Shown here piece by piece: positions 9,001 through 16,500 of a DNA stretch of 64,000 nt. The translations under genes and the position numbers were made by a program. Below the pieces are notes generated by a model. That model saw only the letters and a list, made by a program, of their open reading frames with translations, did not search any database and had not been told where the DNA came from. Location: NCBI RefSeq assembly GCF_006716065.1, contig NZ_VFOL01000001.1:1-64000 (forward strand). The letters run 5' to 3'. The first letter of the stretch is position 1; each line of letters opens with the position of its first letter. Origin of the DNA: Salinispora arenicola (lineage in GTDB: Bacteria > Actinomycetota > Actinomycetes > Mycobacteriales > Micromonosporaceae).

Positions 9001-10494
9001 GAACGACGCCAGCCGCCCCGCCTGCGCCGCGAGCGAGGCGGCGGTGTTCGCGGACACCACCAACGGGACGACCCCGTCCGGCGTCGGTACCGCCGGCACC
9101 GTCTCGTCCTCCGGTGCCTCCTCCAGGATCAGATGCGCGTTGGTGCCGCTGGCACCGAACGACGACACACCAGCCCGGCGCGGACCGTTCCGCGACCAGT
9201 CACGGGCCTCGGTCAACAGTTCCACGGCGCCGGCGGACCAGTCCACCTGGGGCGTGGGCGCGTCGATGTGCCGGGTCGCCGGCATCAGTCGGTGGTGCAT
9301 CGCCAGCACCGTCTTGATCACGCCGGCCACACCGGACGCCGCCTGGGTGTGCCCGATGACGGACTTGACCGAGCCGAGCCACAGCGGATGCTGCGGATCC
9401 CGGCCCTGCCCGTACGTGGCGATCAGGGCTTGCGCCTCGATCGGATCTCCCAGGACGGTACCGGTACCGTGGCCCTCGACGGTGTCGACATCGGAGGGAG
9501 TCAGCCCGGCGCTCGCCAGCGCACTGCGGATCACCCGCTGCTGCGACGGACCGTTCGGCGCGGTCAGCCCGTTGGAGGCGCCGTCCTGGTTCACCGCGCT
9601 GCCCCGGATCACCGCCAGCACCCGGTGCCCGCGCTCCCGGGCCACCGACAGCCGTTCCAACAACAGCACGCCGACGCCCTCGGCCCACGACGAGCCATCG
9701 GCACCCGCGGCGTAGGACTTGCAACGCCCGTCGAAGGCAAGCCCACGCTGACGCGCGAAACCGACGAACCCGCCGGGCGTCGCCATCACCGTCGAACCGC
9801 CGGCCAGCGCCATCGAGCACTCACCGCGGCGCAACGCCTGCGCGGCCAGGTGCACCGCCACCAGCGACGACGAGCACATGGTGTCGACGGTCACCGCTGG
9901 CCCTTCGAGCCCGAGCGTGTACGCGACCCGGCCGGAGGCGACCCCGCCTGCGGTGCCAAGCGCGCGCTCCAGGCTCAGGAACCCCTCGTGCCCGCTGAGG
10001 TCGGGGGCGTAGTCCTGGTGCACGATCCCGGCGAACACGCCGATGTCGCTGCCCCGCACCGAGTGGGGGTCGATGCCGGCCCGCTCGAGGGTCTCCCACG
10101 CCACCTCGAGCAGTTGCCGCTGCTGTGGGTCCATCGCCAGGGCCTCGCGCGGCGAGATCCCGAAGAACGTGGCGTCGAACTGCCCGGCATCGTGCAGGAA
10201 GGCGCCTTCCCGGACATACGTCGTACCAGGGTTGTCCGGGTCCGGGTGGTAGAGGCCCTCCAGGTCCCAGCCGCGGTCGGTGGGGAAGCCGGTGTAGACG
10301 TCGGTGCCGTCGGTCACCACCCGCCACAGGTCCTCCGGGTTACGGATGCCACCCGCGTACCGGCAGGCCATGGAGACGATCGCGATGGGCTCCGCGGCCG
10401 CGGCGGTGAACGCGTCGTTCTCCTGCTGAAGCCGTGCGTTCTCCTTCAGCGAGGCACGCAGTGCCTGGACGATCTGCTCGTCTGGCGCCGACAT
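1..10494 (-). CDS. rifB: Rifamycin-type modular polyketide synthase RifB (modules 4, 5, start of 6; 3' end outside window)
   Basis: Second giant type I PKS of the assembly line. Its frame is open for 3498 codons from ATG 10494 to the window edge. GGAGGA lies 7 nt before the ATG, and only 33 nt separate it from rifA. The N-terminus (about 30 residues, SAPDEQIVQALRASLKEN) is a charged coiled docking helix expected to pair with the C-terminus of RifA. Module 4 is KS-AT-DH-KR-ACP: KS Cys207, AT Ser652, YASH 753, DH His962, KR Tyr1526, ACP Ser1695. Module 5 has the same order: KS Cys1926, AT Ser2376, YASH 2472, DH His2678, KR Tyr3244, ACP Ser3416. The first residues of a sixth KS are cut by the edge. 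Family knowledge: RifB adds extension units 4-6 of the ansa chain. Identity is inferred from domain order and neighbours. Very confident it is a PKS; confident it is RifB. Confidence 0.9.
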   Translation of the reverse strand, partial: MSAPDEQIVQALRASLKENARLQQENDAFTAAAAEPIAIVSMACRYAGGIRNPEDLWRVVTDGTDVYTGFPTDRGWDLEGLYHPDPDNPGTTYVREGAFLHDAGQFDATFFGISPREALAMDPQQRQLLEVAWETLERAGIDPHSVRGSDIGVFAGIVHQDYAPDLSGHEGFLSLERALGTAGGVASGRVAYTLGLEGPAVTVDTMCSSSLVAVHLAAQALRRGECSMALAGGSTVMATPGGFVGFARQRGLAFDGRCKSYAAGADGSSWAEGVGVLLLERLSVARERGHRVLAVIRGSAVNQDGASNGLTAPNGPSQQRVIRSALASAGLTPSDVDTVEGHGTGTVLGDPIEAQALIATYGQGRDPQHPLWLGSVKSVIGHTQAASGVAGVIKTVLAMHHRLMPATRHIDAPTPQVDWSAGAVELLTEARDWSRNGPRRAGVSSFGASGTNAHLILEEAPEDETVPAVPTPDGVVPLVVSANTAASLAAQAGRLASFVEGAEVPLAQVAGALMSGRATLGERAVVVADSVGEATAGFAALAAGATAPQLVTGSGVPGKIVWVFPGQGTQWVGMGRELLDSSPVFADRIADCAAALERWVDWSLVDVLRGDVDPALMMRVDVLQPASFAVMIGLAAVWASVGVQPDAVIGHSQGEIAAACVAGALSLRDAARVVALRSQAIAATLSGRGGMASVALSESEAAERLTPWADRVEVAAVNGPSSVVIAGDADALDEALDVLDDQGVRVRRVAVDYASHTRHVEDIRDTLADALAGIGAQAPEVPFYSTVTGGWIQGASVVDGGYWYRNLRGQVRFGSAVADLIAQGHGVFVEISAHPVLVQPISEIVDRVGSDIQVTGSLRRDEGGLRRLMTSMAELFVLGVALNWAAILPSGSASAHVDLPTYAFDHRHYWLRMADSATDAASLGLVGADHPLLGAVLPLPQTDGLVFTSRLSLRSHPWLADHAIGGVVLVPGTVYVDLAVRAGDEFGFGVLEELVIEAPLVLPENTGVRLQVAVGGPGETGSRPVAVYSLQEGADDWTRHAVGLLSTTTTPETGFDFTAWPPQGVRQVDIEGFYTDLVERGYAYGPAFQGLRAVWRRGDEVFAEVALPDDHREDAGKFGIHPALLDAALHTNAFANPDDDRKVLPFAWNGLVLHAVGAAALRVRVAPSGPDALSFQAADDTGALVVTMDSLVSLPVSAEQLETAAETSRDSLFRVEWTELSPATEEPASSWSTVTTAADVAALTGSPSVASAAVLHAVGGKDGALALTTRVLAVAQAWLTGEGLEDSRLVVMTRGAVPAGDGTVSDPAGAAVWGLLRAAQAENPDRIVLVDTDSAGPNPMLAAALASGEPQLAIRGTTLHAPRLAQAGGQAPDAPAVFRPEGRVLVTGGTGSLGAVIARHLVFRHGVRRLVLAGRRGTAGQGVPELVAELTERGADVSVAACDVSDRDAVADLLAEHRPTAIVHLAGVLDDGVIGALTPERLAEVFAPKVDAVRHLDELTRGSELDAFVVFSSAAALMGSAGQGNYAAANAFLDGVMAQRRAAGLPGLSLAWGLWEQATGLTAHLSAVDQARMSRGGVLALTPAEGVTLFDIGLCADQALLVPIKLDLKALRAQAAAGGDVPHLLRGLVRVGRRVARASAGDSGGLVRRLAGLAPEEQEKLLIGIVQTEAAGVLGFRGPELTQGTHKFTEIGFDSLTAVELRNRLSSATGARLPATLIFDYPTPVALAGYLRAELGDTVAGAAPSVTVAADPDEPIAIVGMACRLPGGVTNPDDLWRMVYDGRDGMSPFPEDRGWDLDGLFDPDPDRPGTSYTRQGGFLTGAGLFDAGFFGISPREALAMDPQQRLLLEASWEALEQAGVDPTSVQGGDVGVFSGVSIHDYLESLSNMPAELEGFVTTATAGSVASGRVSYVLGFEGPAMTVDTACSSSLVATHLAAQALRQGECSMALAGGVAVMGSPVGVLGMSRQRGLAADGRCKAFSADADGTVLSEGVAVVVLERLSVARERGHRVLAVIRGSAVNQDGASNGLTAPNGPSQQRVIRSALASAGLAASDVDTVEAHGTGTSLGDPIEAQALLATYGRDRDPDRPLWLGSLKSNVGHTQAAAGVASLIKMVQALRHGVLPPTLHVAEPTHQVDWSAGAVELLTEARDWSRNGHPRRAGVSSFGISGTNAHLIIEEAPADQVRAVPAPDVPGGVVPLVVSARSAASLAGQAGRLAEFLAGAAEVPLGQVAGALLSRRAALGDRAVVLAGSTEEALTGLDALARGDGGAGVVTGSVGGWGGLVWVFPGQGTQWVGMGRELLDSSPVFAERITECAAALEPWVDWSLVDVLRGDADPELMDRVDVLQPASFAVMVGLAAWWASVGVVPDAVLGHSQGEIAAACVAGALSLEDAARVVALRSQAIAERLSGRGGMASVALGEHEVAARLAPWAGRVEVAAVNGPSSVVIAGEVEPLAEAVAALDGRQVAVDYASHTRQVEDIEGVLAESLAGIGAVAPVVPFFSTVGGGWVRGAGEVDGGYWYRNLRGQVRFGAAVAELIGQGYGVFVEVSAHPVLVQSIVDVVDGVEADVVVGGSLRRDDGGVRRLVTSMAELFVRGVPVDWSGLLPPVVGWVDLPTYAFDQQHYWLHTAAAADAPSLGLTGADHPMLGAVVRLPWSDGLVFTSRLSLRSHPWLADHEVGGVVVVPGAGLVELAVRAGDEAGCPNLDELVIETPLVVPAHGGVRVQVALSGPGENDARTVDVYALREDDSDDGWTRHATGVLSSTPGPQDPFDATAWPPPGAHRVDVEALYSDLAGHDLAYGQSFRAVRAAWQRDREVFVDVALPEDRDGEATAFGVHPALLDAALHPALRDANEDGSQPRQPLGWRGVVLHAAGASALRVRLTPTGADSVALAAADETGAPVVTVGSLRFRTAPNAESAAAEPGAAPSRSLFEVTWIALPDGAGTPAVSWVPVTTAEEVTALTDAPAAVVLDVTGADDALTVTSRALEVVQAWLTGSGAEDSRLVVVTRGAVPAGDGTVTDPAAAAVWGLVRAAQGENPDRIHLLDLDPAADAGAESVLGVVLASGEPQVAVRGTALSVPRLARAAGTNEAPAVFGPESTVLVSGAGALGALVARHLVTRHGVRRLVLASRRGPAAEGATELVADLSERGVAVSVVACDVSVRAEVAALLAAHRPTAVVHTAGVLDAGVIETVTPEKLARVFAPKVDAVRHLDELTRDLRLDAFVVYSSVSAVFMGAGSGGYAAANAFLDGLMAQRRSLGLPGLSLAWGLWDQAAGMAAGTDELTRARMNRRGGLQLMTQAEGMGLFDAALGAEQALLVPAKLDLRGVRADAATGGAVPHMLRGLVRAGRRQARSGGTGGKRGRLAERLAGLTPADQLSLLLDMVRSQVAAVLGHSDAGAVRADAAFMDAGFDSLTSVELRNRLREATGLKLPATLVFDHPNPQALARHLRDELGDAAPTTVTPTVLAADPEEPVAVVGMACRLPGGVAGPADLWR
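150..5242 (-). other. rifB: RifB module 5: KS-AT(methylmalonyl)-DH-KR-ACP
   Basis: KS Cys at 4717..4719, AT Ser at 3367..3369, YASH at 3070..3081. DH keeps HEVGGVVVVP (His 2461..2463). KR has VSGAGALG and Tyr at 763..765, but LDA instead of LDD. ACP Ser is at 247..249. Rifamycin carries a hydroxyl from this module, so DH5 is expected to be silent in spite of its intact motif. Module 6 KS begins near position 76. Edges are approximate. Confidence 0.83.
2612..3094. repeat. 483-bp perfect direct repeat, copy in rifB module 5 (AT C-terminal part)
   Basis: Base-for-base identical to 21434..21916, compared line by line, with a constant offset of 18822. It covers the end of the AT (from YASH onward) and the post-AT linker. 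The codon use is unusual for this locus, with many codons ending in T or A (e.g. GTT, TTG, GGT), unlike the flanking sequence on either side. Confidence 0.95.
5320..10398 (-). other. rifB: RifB module 4: KS-AT(methylmalonyl)-DH(intact)-KR-ACP
   Basis: KS Cys at 9874..9876 in DTMCSSS, where the usual Ala before Cys is Met. AT Ser at 8539..8541, YASH at 8227..8238. DH has an intact HAIGGVVLVP (His at 7609..7611) and a downstream HPALLDAAL Asp motif. KR has TGGTGSLG, LDD and Tyr at 5917..5919. ACP Ser is at 5410..5412. An active DH here fits the C28=C29 olefin of the rifamycin ansa chain. Edges are approximate. Confidence 0.85.
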
Positions 10495-10527
10495 AACCCG
10501 TCCTCCACGTTGTTTCGTCATCGGTGG

Positions 10528-13500
10528 TCAGCTCGCCTTGCCCAGCGCTCGCTGGACGAGGGCGGCGATGTCCAGTGCGTCGATCAGTTCCACGTCGTTC
10601 GCCCCGCTGGGCACTGGTTCGTCCGGCACGGCCGGGCCGTCGTCCACGTCGGCCAGACCCAGCAGGGCTTCCAACACGCCCGCCTCCTTGAACCGGGCGA
10701 TCGGCACGGACGCGAGGACCCGCCGCAGGTCGTCCTCCCGTCCCGGTAGGCCGTCGTCGGGCTCCCGGAGAAGCTCGGCACGCAGGTAGCCGACCAGCGC
10801 CTCCGGGGTGGGGTAGTCGAAGATCAACGTCGCGGGAAGGCGCAGCCCGGTGGCGGTGTGCAAACTGTTGCGGAGATTGACGGCGGCCAGCGAGTCGAAG
10901 CCGACCTCCTGGAACGGCTGTCGTGGGCCGATGCCCTCCGCCCCGCCGTGGCCGAGAACCGTCGAGGCGTGCCCGCGGACCAGCCGGAGCAGAATCCGGT
11001 TCTGCTCACTGTCCGTCACTGCGCGCAGGGACTCCGCGAGGGACGCGGCGGCGTCGCTGTTCTCGGTGTCAGGCTGCGACGCTGCCAGAGCCGCCTGGGC
11101 CTCGCGCAGGTCCGCGAACAGCGGACTGGGACGGACGGAGGTGAAGGCCGGGATGAAGGAAGCCCAGTCCATGTCTGCGACCGCCACGAACTTCTCGTTG
11201 CCCTGGACGGCCTGGACCATCGCGGCCATCGCCACCGAGGGCTCCATCGGCAGCACACCACGGCGACGGAGTTGGGCGAGCGCGGCCTCGTCCATGCCCA
11301 CGCCGATCTGGTTCAACGCCCCCCACCCGACGGACGTCGCCCGCAGGCCCCTGGCCCGACGCCACTCGATGAGGGCGTCGAGCACCGCGTTCGCCGCACC
11401 GGACGGGCCCTGGCCGCCACCACCCCAGACACCGGCGATCGAGGAGAACGCGACAAAGGCATCAAGTGGGATGTCCTCGAACATGTTGTCGAGCCACATC
11501 GCGCTGTCCACCTTCGTGGCGAACACCTCGGCGAGGTCGCGCTCACCGGTGTCGTCGACGGAACTGGTCTGCGTGACGTCGGCGGCGTGCACCACGGCCG
11601 TAATCGGTTGTTCCGGTACGGTCGCGGCCACCAGCGCGGCGATCGCGTCCCGGTCGGCGTCGGCGCAGGACTCCACCACCGTGTGCAGACCGAGCCCGGC
11701 CAGTTCGGCGCGAAGCTCCGGCACGCCGTCCACGGGCGCGTGGGCGGTAGTGGTGACCACGAGCCGGTCCACGCCGGCCTGCGCGAGCCAGACCGCGGCA
11801 TGCCTGCCGAGCCCCTCGGCTCCGCCGGTCACCACGACCGTGCCCCGGGGCTGCCAGCGTCCGCCGGTCGCGGGCTCCGGCAGCGGCTTACGGACCAGCC
11901 GCCTGCCGTAGCTGCCCGACCGCCGGATCGCGAGCTGATCCTCACCGGTGGTGGTCAGCACCCCGAGCAGGGCCTGCGCCGTACGCGCGTCGCTCGACGC
12001 GGGCAGATCGACCAGACCACCCCAGCGATCGAGCCGCTCCAGGGCAACGGCACGGCCAAGACCCCAGAGCGCGGCCTGAGCCGGTGCGGTCACCGCGTCC
12101 TGGATGCCGATGTTCACCGCACCCCTGGTCACACACCACAGTGGTGCGGTGACGTCGCTGTCGCCCAGCGCCTGCACGAGTGCGAGCGTCGGCGCCGCGA
12201 CCGTTGTCGGGTCCTGCGCCCGGGGGTCGAGGGCGAGCAGGGACAGCACCCCGGTCAGCTCGTGGTCGGCGAGGACGGTGCTCAGTCGTTCGGCGAGACG
12301 TTCCCGGCCACGGTCCCGCTCGCCGACCTCCAGTCGGACCAGGTCCAGCCCCTGCTCGCCCAGCCCGGCGAGAAGGGTGTCCTCACCGTGCCCCGACGGC
12401 ACGACGACGAGCCACCGGCCGCCGGGCACGCCGGCGGCTTCGCCGTCGAGCGGTTGCCAGTTGACGTGGTAGCGCAGCCCCTCCGCGGTTGACAGCTCGC
12501 GGCGCTTTCTCCGCCAGTCCGCCAGTACGGGCACGACGGTGTTCAGGGCGCCGCGCTGGTCGGCTGAGGCCATCTCCAGCAGTGCGGCGAGGGAGTCCAG
12601 GTTCGCGTGCTCGACCGCGGCCCAGAAATCGGAGTCGGCGCCCTCGGCCGGGTCGGCCGCGTCGGTACCCGCCTGAGCCTCGTGCAGCCAGTAGTGCCGG
12701 TGGTCGAAGGCGTAGGTCGGCAGGCCCACCCAGCCGGACCGGGCCGGGAGCACCCGGGACCAGTCCACGGCCACCCCGCGTACGAAGAGTTCGGCCATCG
12801 AGGCCAGCAGCCGCGGCAGGCCGCCGTCGTCGCGCCGCAGCGACCCGACCACCACCGCGTCGGCGACCTCGTTGACCGGTTGCACCAGCACCGGGTGCGC
12901 GCTGAGTTCCACGAACACGGCGTGGCCCTGCTCGACCAGGTCCGCCACCGCCGGGCCGAAGCCGACCCGATCCCGCAGATTCCGGTACCAGTAGGCGCCG
13001 TCGACGACTCCGCCGTCCCGGACCCAGCCGCCGGTGACGGTCGAGAAGAACGGAATGGCCGGTGCCTGTGCGTCGAGCCCGGCCAGCATGTCGGCGAGGG
13101 TGTCCCGGAGGTCGTCCACATGGCGGCTGTGCGAGGCGTAGTCGACAGCCACCCGCCGCACCCGCACCCCCTGACCGGACAGGAACTCCAGGGCGTCATC
13201 CAGCGCCTCGGCGTCGCCCGAGATGACCACGGAGGAGGGGCTGTTGACCGCGGCCACCTCGACCCGCTCCGCCCAGGGCGTCAACCGCACGACCAGGTCC
13301 TCCTCGGGCAGGGCGACCGACGCCATGCCACCGCGGCCGGACAGCTTCACGGCGATGGCCTGGCTGCGTAGCGCCGCCACCCGGGCGGCGTCCTCGAGGG
13401 ACAGCGCACCGGCCACACACGCGGCCGCGATCTCACCCTGTGAATGACCGACCACGGCGTCCGGCCGCACCCCCACCGACGACCACACCGCGGCCAGACC

Positions 13501-16500
13501 CACCATCACGGCGAAGCTCGCCGGCTGCAGCACGTCGACCCGCTCCAGCAGCTCGGCGGCCGCCTCACCGCGCAGCACGTCCACCAGGGACCAGTCGACC
13601 CAGGGCTCCAGCGCGGCGGCGCACTCGGCGATCCGCTCGGCGAAGACCGGCGACGTGTCCAACAACTCCCGGCCCATGCCGACCCACTGCCAGCCCTGGC
13701 CCGGGAACACCCAGACGACCTTTCCCGGCGTGTCCACACTGCCGGTCACCAGGGCGGGACTGCTCTCGCCGCGCGCCAACGCTGCCAGGCCGGCCAGTGC
13801 CTCGTCACCGGAGCCAGCCACCACGACGGCCCGCTTGCCGAGCATCGCCCGGCCCGACACCAGCGCGCCGGCCACCGCGGCGAGCGGCACCTCGACGGAG
13901 CCCTTGATGAAGGACGCCAGCCGGCTGGCCTGCCCGGCCAGCGCACCGGTGCTCCCGGCCGACACCACCAGCGGCACCACACCGGCCGCGGGGTCCTCCG
14001 CCGTGGCGGACCGGGCCCGCTCGACGGACGCTTCCTCCAGGATCACGTGCGCGTTCGTCCCGCTCGCGCCGAAGGAGGACACGGCGGCCCGGCGGACACG
14101 AGCGCCGCGGGGCCAGTCACGCGGCTCGGTCAGCACCCGGACCGCCCCAGCCGACCAGTCGACCTCGGTGGTGGGCGTCTCCACGTGCAGCGTCGCCGGC
14201 AGCACCTCGTGTTGCATCGCCTGCACCATCTTGATCACACCAGCCACCCCCGCGGCTGCCTGGGTGTGCCCGATGTTCGACTTCAACGACCCCAACCACA
14301 GCGGATGCTCGGCATCCCGGCCCTGCCCGTACGTGGCCAGCAGGGCCTGGGCCTCGATCGGGTCGCCCAACGCCGTCCCGGTCCCATGCCCCTCCACGAC
14401 GTCCACGTCACCCGGCGACAGGCCGGCAGCCGCCAACGCGCTGCGGATCACCCGCTGCTGCGACGGACCGTTCGGCGCCGTCAGACCGTTCGACGCCCCG
14501 TCCTGGTTCACCGCGCTGCCCCGCAGCACGGCCAGGACCGGGTGCCCACGCTCCCGTGCCACGGACAACCGCTCCAGCAGTACGACACCGACGCCCTCGG
14601 CCCATCCCGTACCGTCCGCGCCGTCCGCGTAGGCCTTACAGCGGCCGTCGGCGGACAGGCCCCGCTGCCGGGAGAACTCCAGGAACGCGTCCGGACTGGC
14701 CATCACGGTCGCGCCGCCCGCCAGCGCGAGCGAACACTCGCCCTGTCGCAACGCCTGCGCGGCGAGGTGCATCGCCACCAGCGAGGACGAGCACGCCGTG
14801 TCCAGCGTCACCGCCGGGCCCTCGAAGCCGAACACATAGGACACCCGGCCGGACGCCACGCTGGAGGCGGCGCCGGTCATGAGGTAGCCCTGGACATCGT
14901 CGGGTACCCGGTGCAACCGGCTCACGTAGTCGTGGTGGACGATGCCGGTGAAGACGCCGACGTCACTGCCCTTGAGCGACAGTGGGTCGATGCCCGCCCG
15001 TTCCAACGCCTCCCAGGACGTCTCCAGCAGCAACCGCTGCTGTGGGTCCATCGCCAGCGCCTCGCGCGGCGAGATCCCGAACAGCGTGCCGTCGAACTGC
15101 GCGGCGTCATACAGGAACCCGCCCAGGCGGGTGTAGCTCGTGCCCGGGTTGGCGGGGTCAGGATCGTACAGCCGGTCGAGGTCCCAGCCCCGGTCGACCG
15201 GGAAGCCGGCGACCGCGTCCCGGCGCTCCAGCACCAGGTTCCACAGCTCCTCGGGTGTGTCCACGCCGCCGGGCAGCCGGGTGCTCATCGCGACGATCGC
15301 GACGGGTTCGTCGGACAGCGCGGCCCGAGCAGTGGCAACGGGCAGCTCACGGCGCTCGCCGAGTAGTTCGTCGCGCAGATGGGCGGCGAGGATGGCAGGT
15401 GTGGGATGGTCGAAGACCAGGGTGCTGGACAGGCTCACACCGGTGAGGTCCCGCAGCCGGTTTCGCAGTCTGACCGCGCTCAGCGAATCGAATCCGAGGT
15501 CCTTGAAGGCCTGTCCCTCGGCGAACGCGTCCGACTCGCGATGACCGAGGACGGCGGCGATGCTCTCCTTGACCACGGCCGTCACGACCCGAAGCTGCTC
15601 AGCCTCGGCCAGACCCGCCAACCGGCCCAGGATCGCCCCGCCCGCCGCCTCACCCCGCGCGACCACGCGGCGGGTGAGCGGCACCGGCACCGGCAGCGGC
15701 TCGCTGTCGGGCTCCACCGGGTCGGCGGTGGCGGCGTCGAGGGTCAGCGGGCCGATGGCGGCGACCGGTTCCCCCGCGGTGTCCGCCAGCTCCAGCAGGT
15801 GCCGGCCGTCCCGCGTCGGCGTCGTCCGCAGGCGTAGGGCGGTCGCCCCTTGCGCGTACACCGTCATGCTGGCGCAGGCGGACACGTCCCGGTGGTCATC
15901 GCCGGCCGGGACGCGCAGCGCGGCGTCGAGGAGCAGCGGGTGGAGGGCGAACGTGGCAGCCTGCTCGGTCAGCTCGTCCGGCAGGGTGATCTCGGGCCCC
16001 GACAGGTCCCGGAGGTCGAAGCTCGGCTGCGGCATGCCGGGGACCAGCACCGCGCGAACATGGCGGGTCCATGCTCCACGCTGGCCACCGTCGAGCCTGC
16101 CATGGACGGTGACGCCGCGACGTCCGTCCAGGCCGGGAGCATCCACGGTCACCCGCACCTGGGTGTGTCCGTGCTCCGACACCGCCAGCGGCACCTCGAC
16201 AACGATCTGGTCGAGGCTGCCGCATCCGACCTCGCTGCCCGCCCGGACCAGAAGTTCGAGGAGCACGGCCACCGGAACCCGATTGGCGCTGCCGGGAAGC
16301 AGGCCGGGGCTCAGCGGGGACAGGCGGCCGGTCAGCACGAGGCCGCCGGTGTCCGGCACCTCGATCACAGTGCCGAGTAGCGGGTGCCGGGCGTCGGTGG
16401 CGCCGAGGGCCTCGGCGCCGCCCGTCGCGGTGTCCTCGGTCTCGACCCAGTACCGCTGGTGCTGGAAGGCGTAGGTGGGCAGGTCGGTGCCGGCCACGGC

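Noticed and set aside
142..9700. Long plus-strand open frames opposite rifB (e.g. 142-2259, 2557-4623, 7609-8952)
   Set aside because: Arg/Gly/His-rich translations without domains, lying antisense to a continuous PKS frame. They are the usual shadow frames of high-GC coding DNA.
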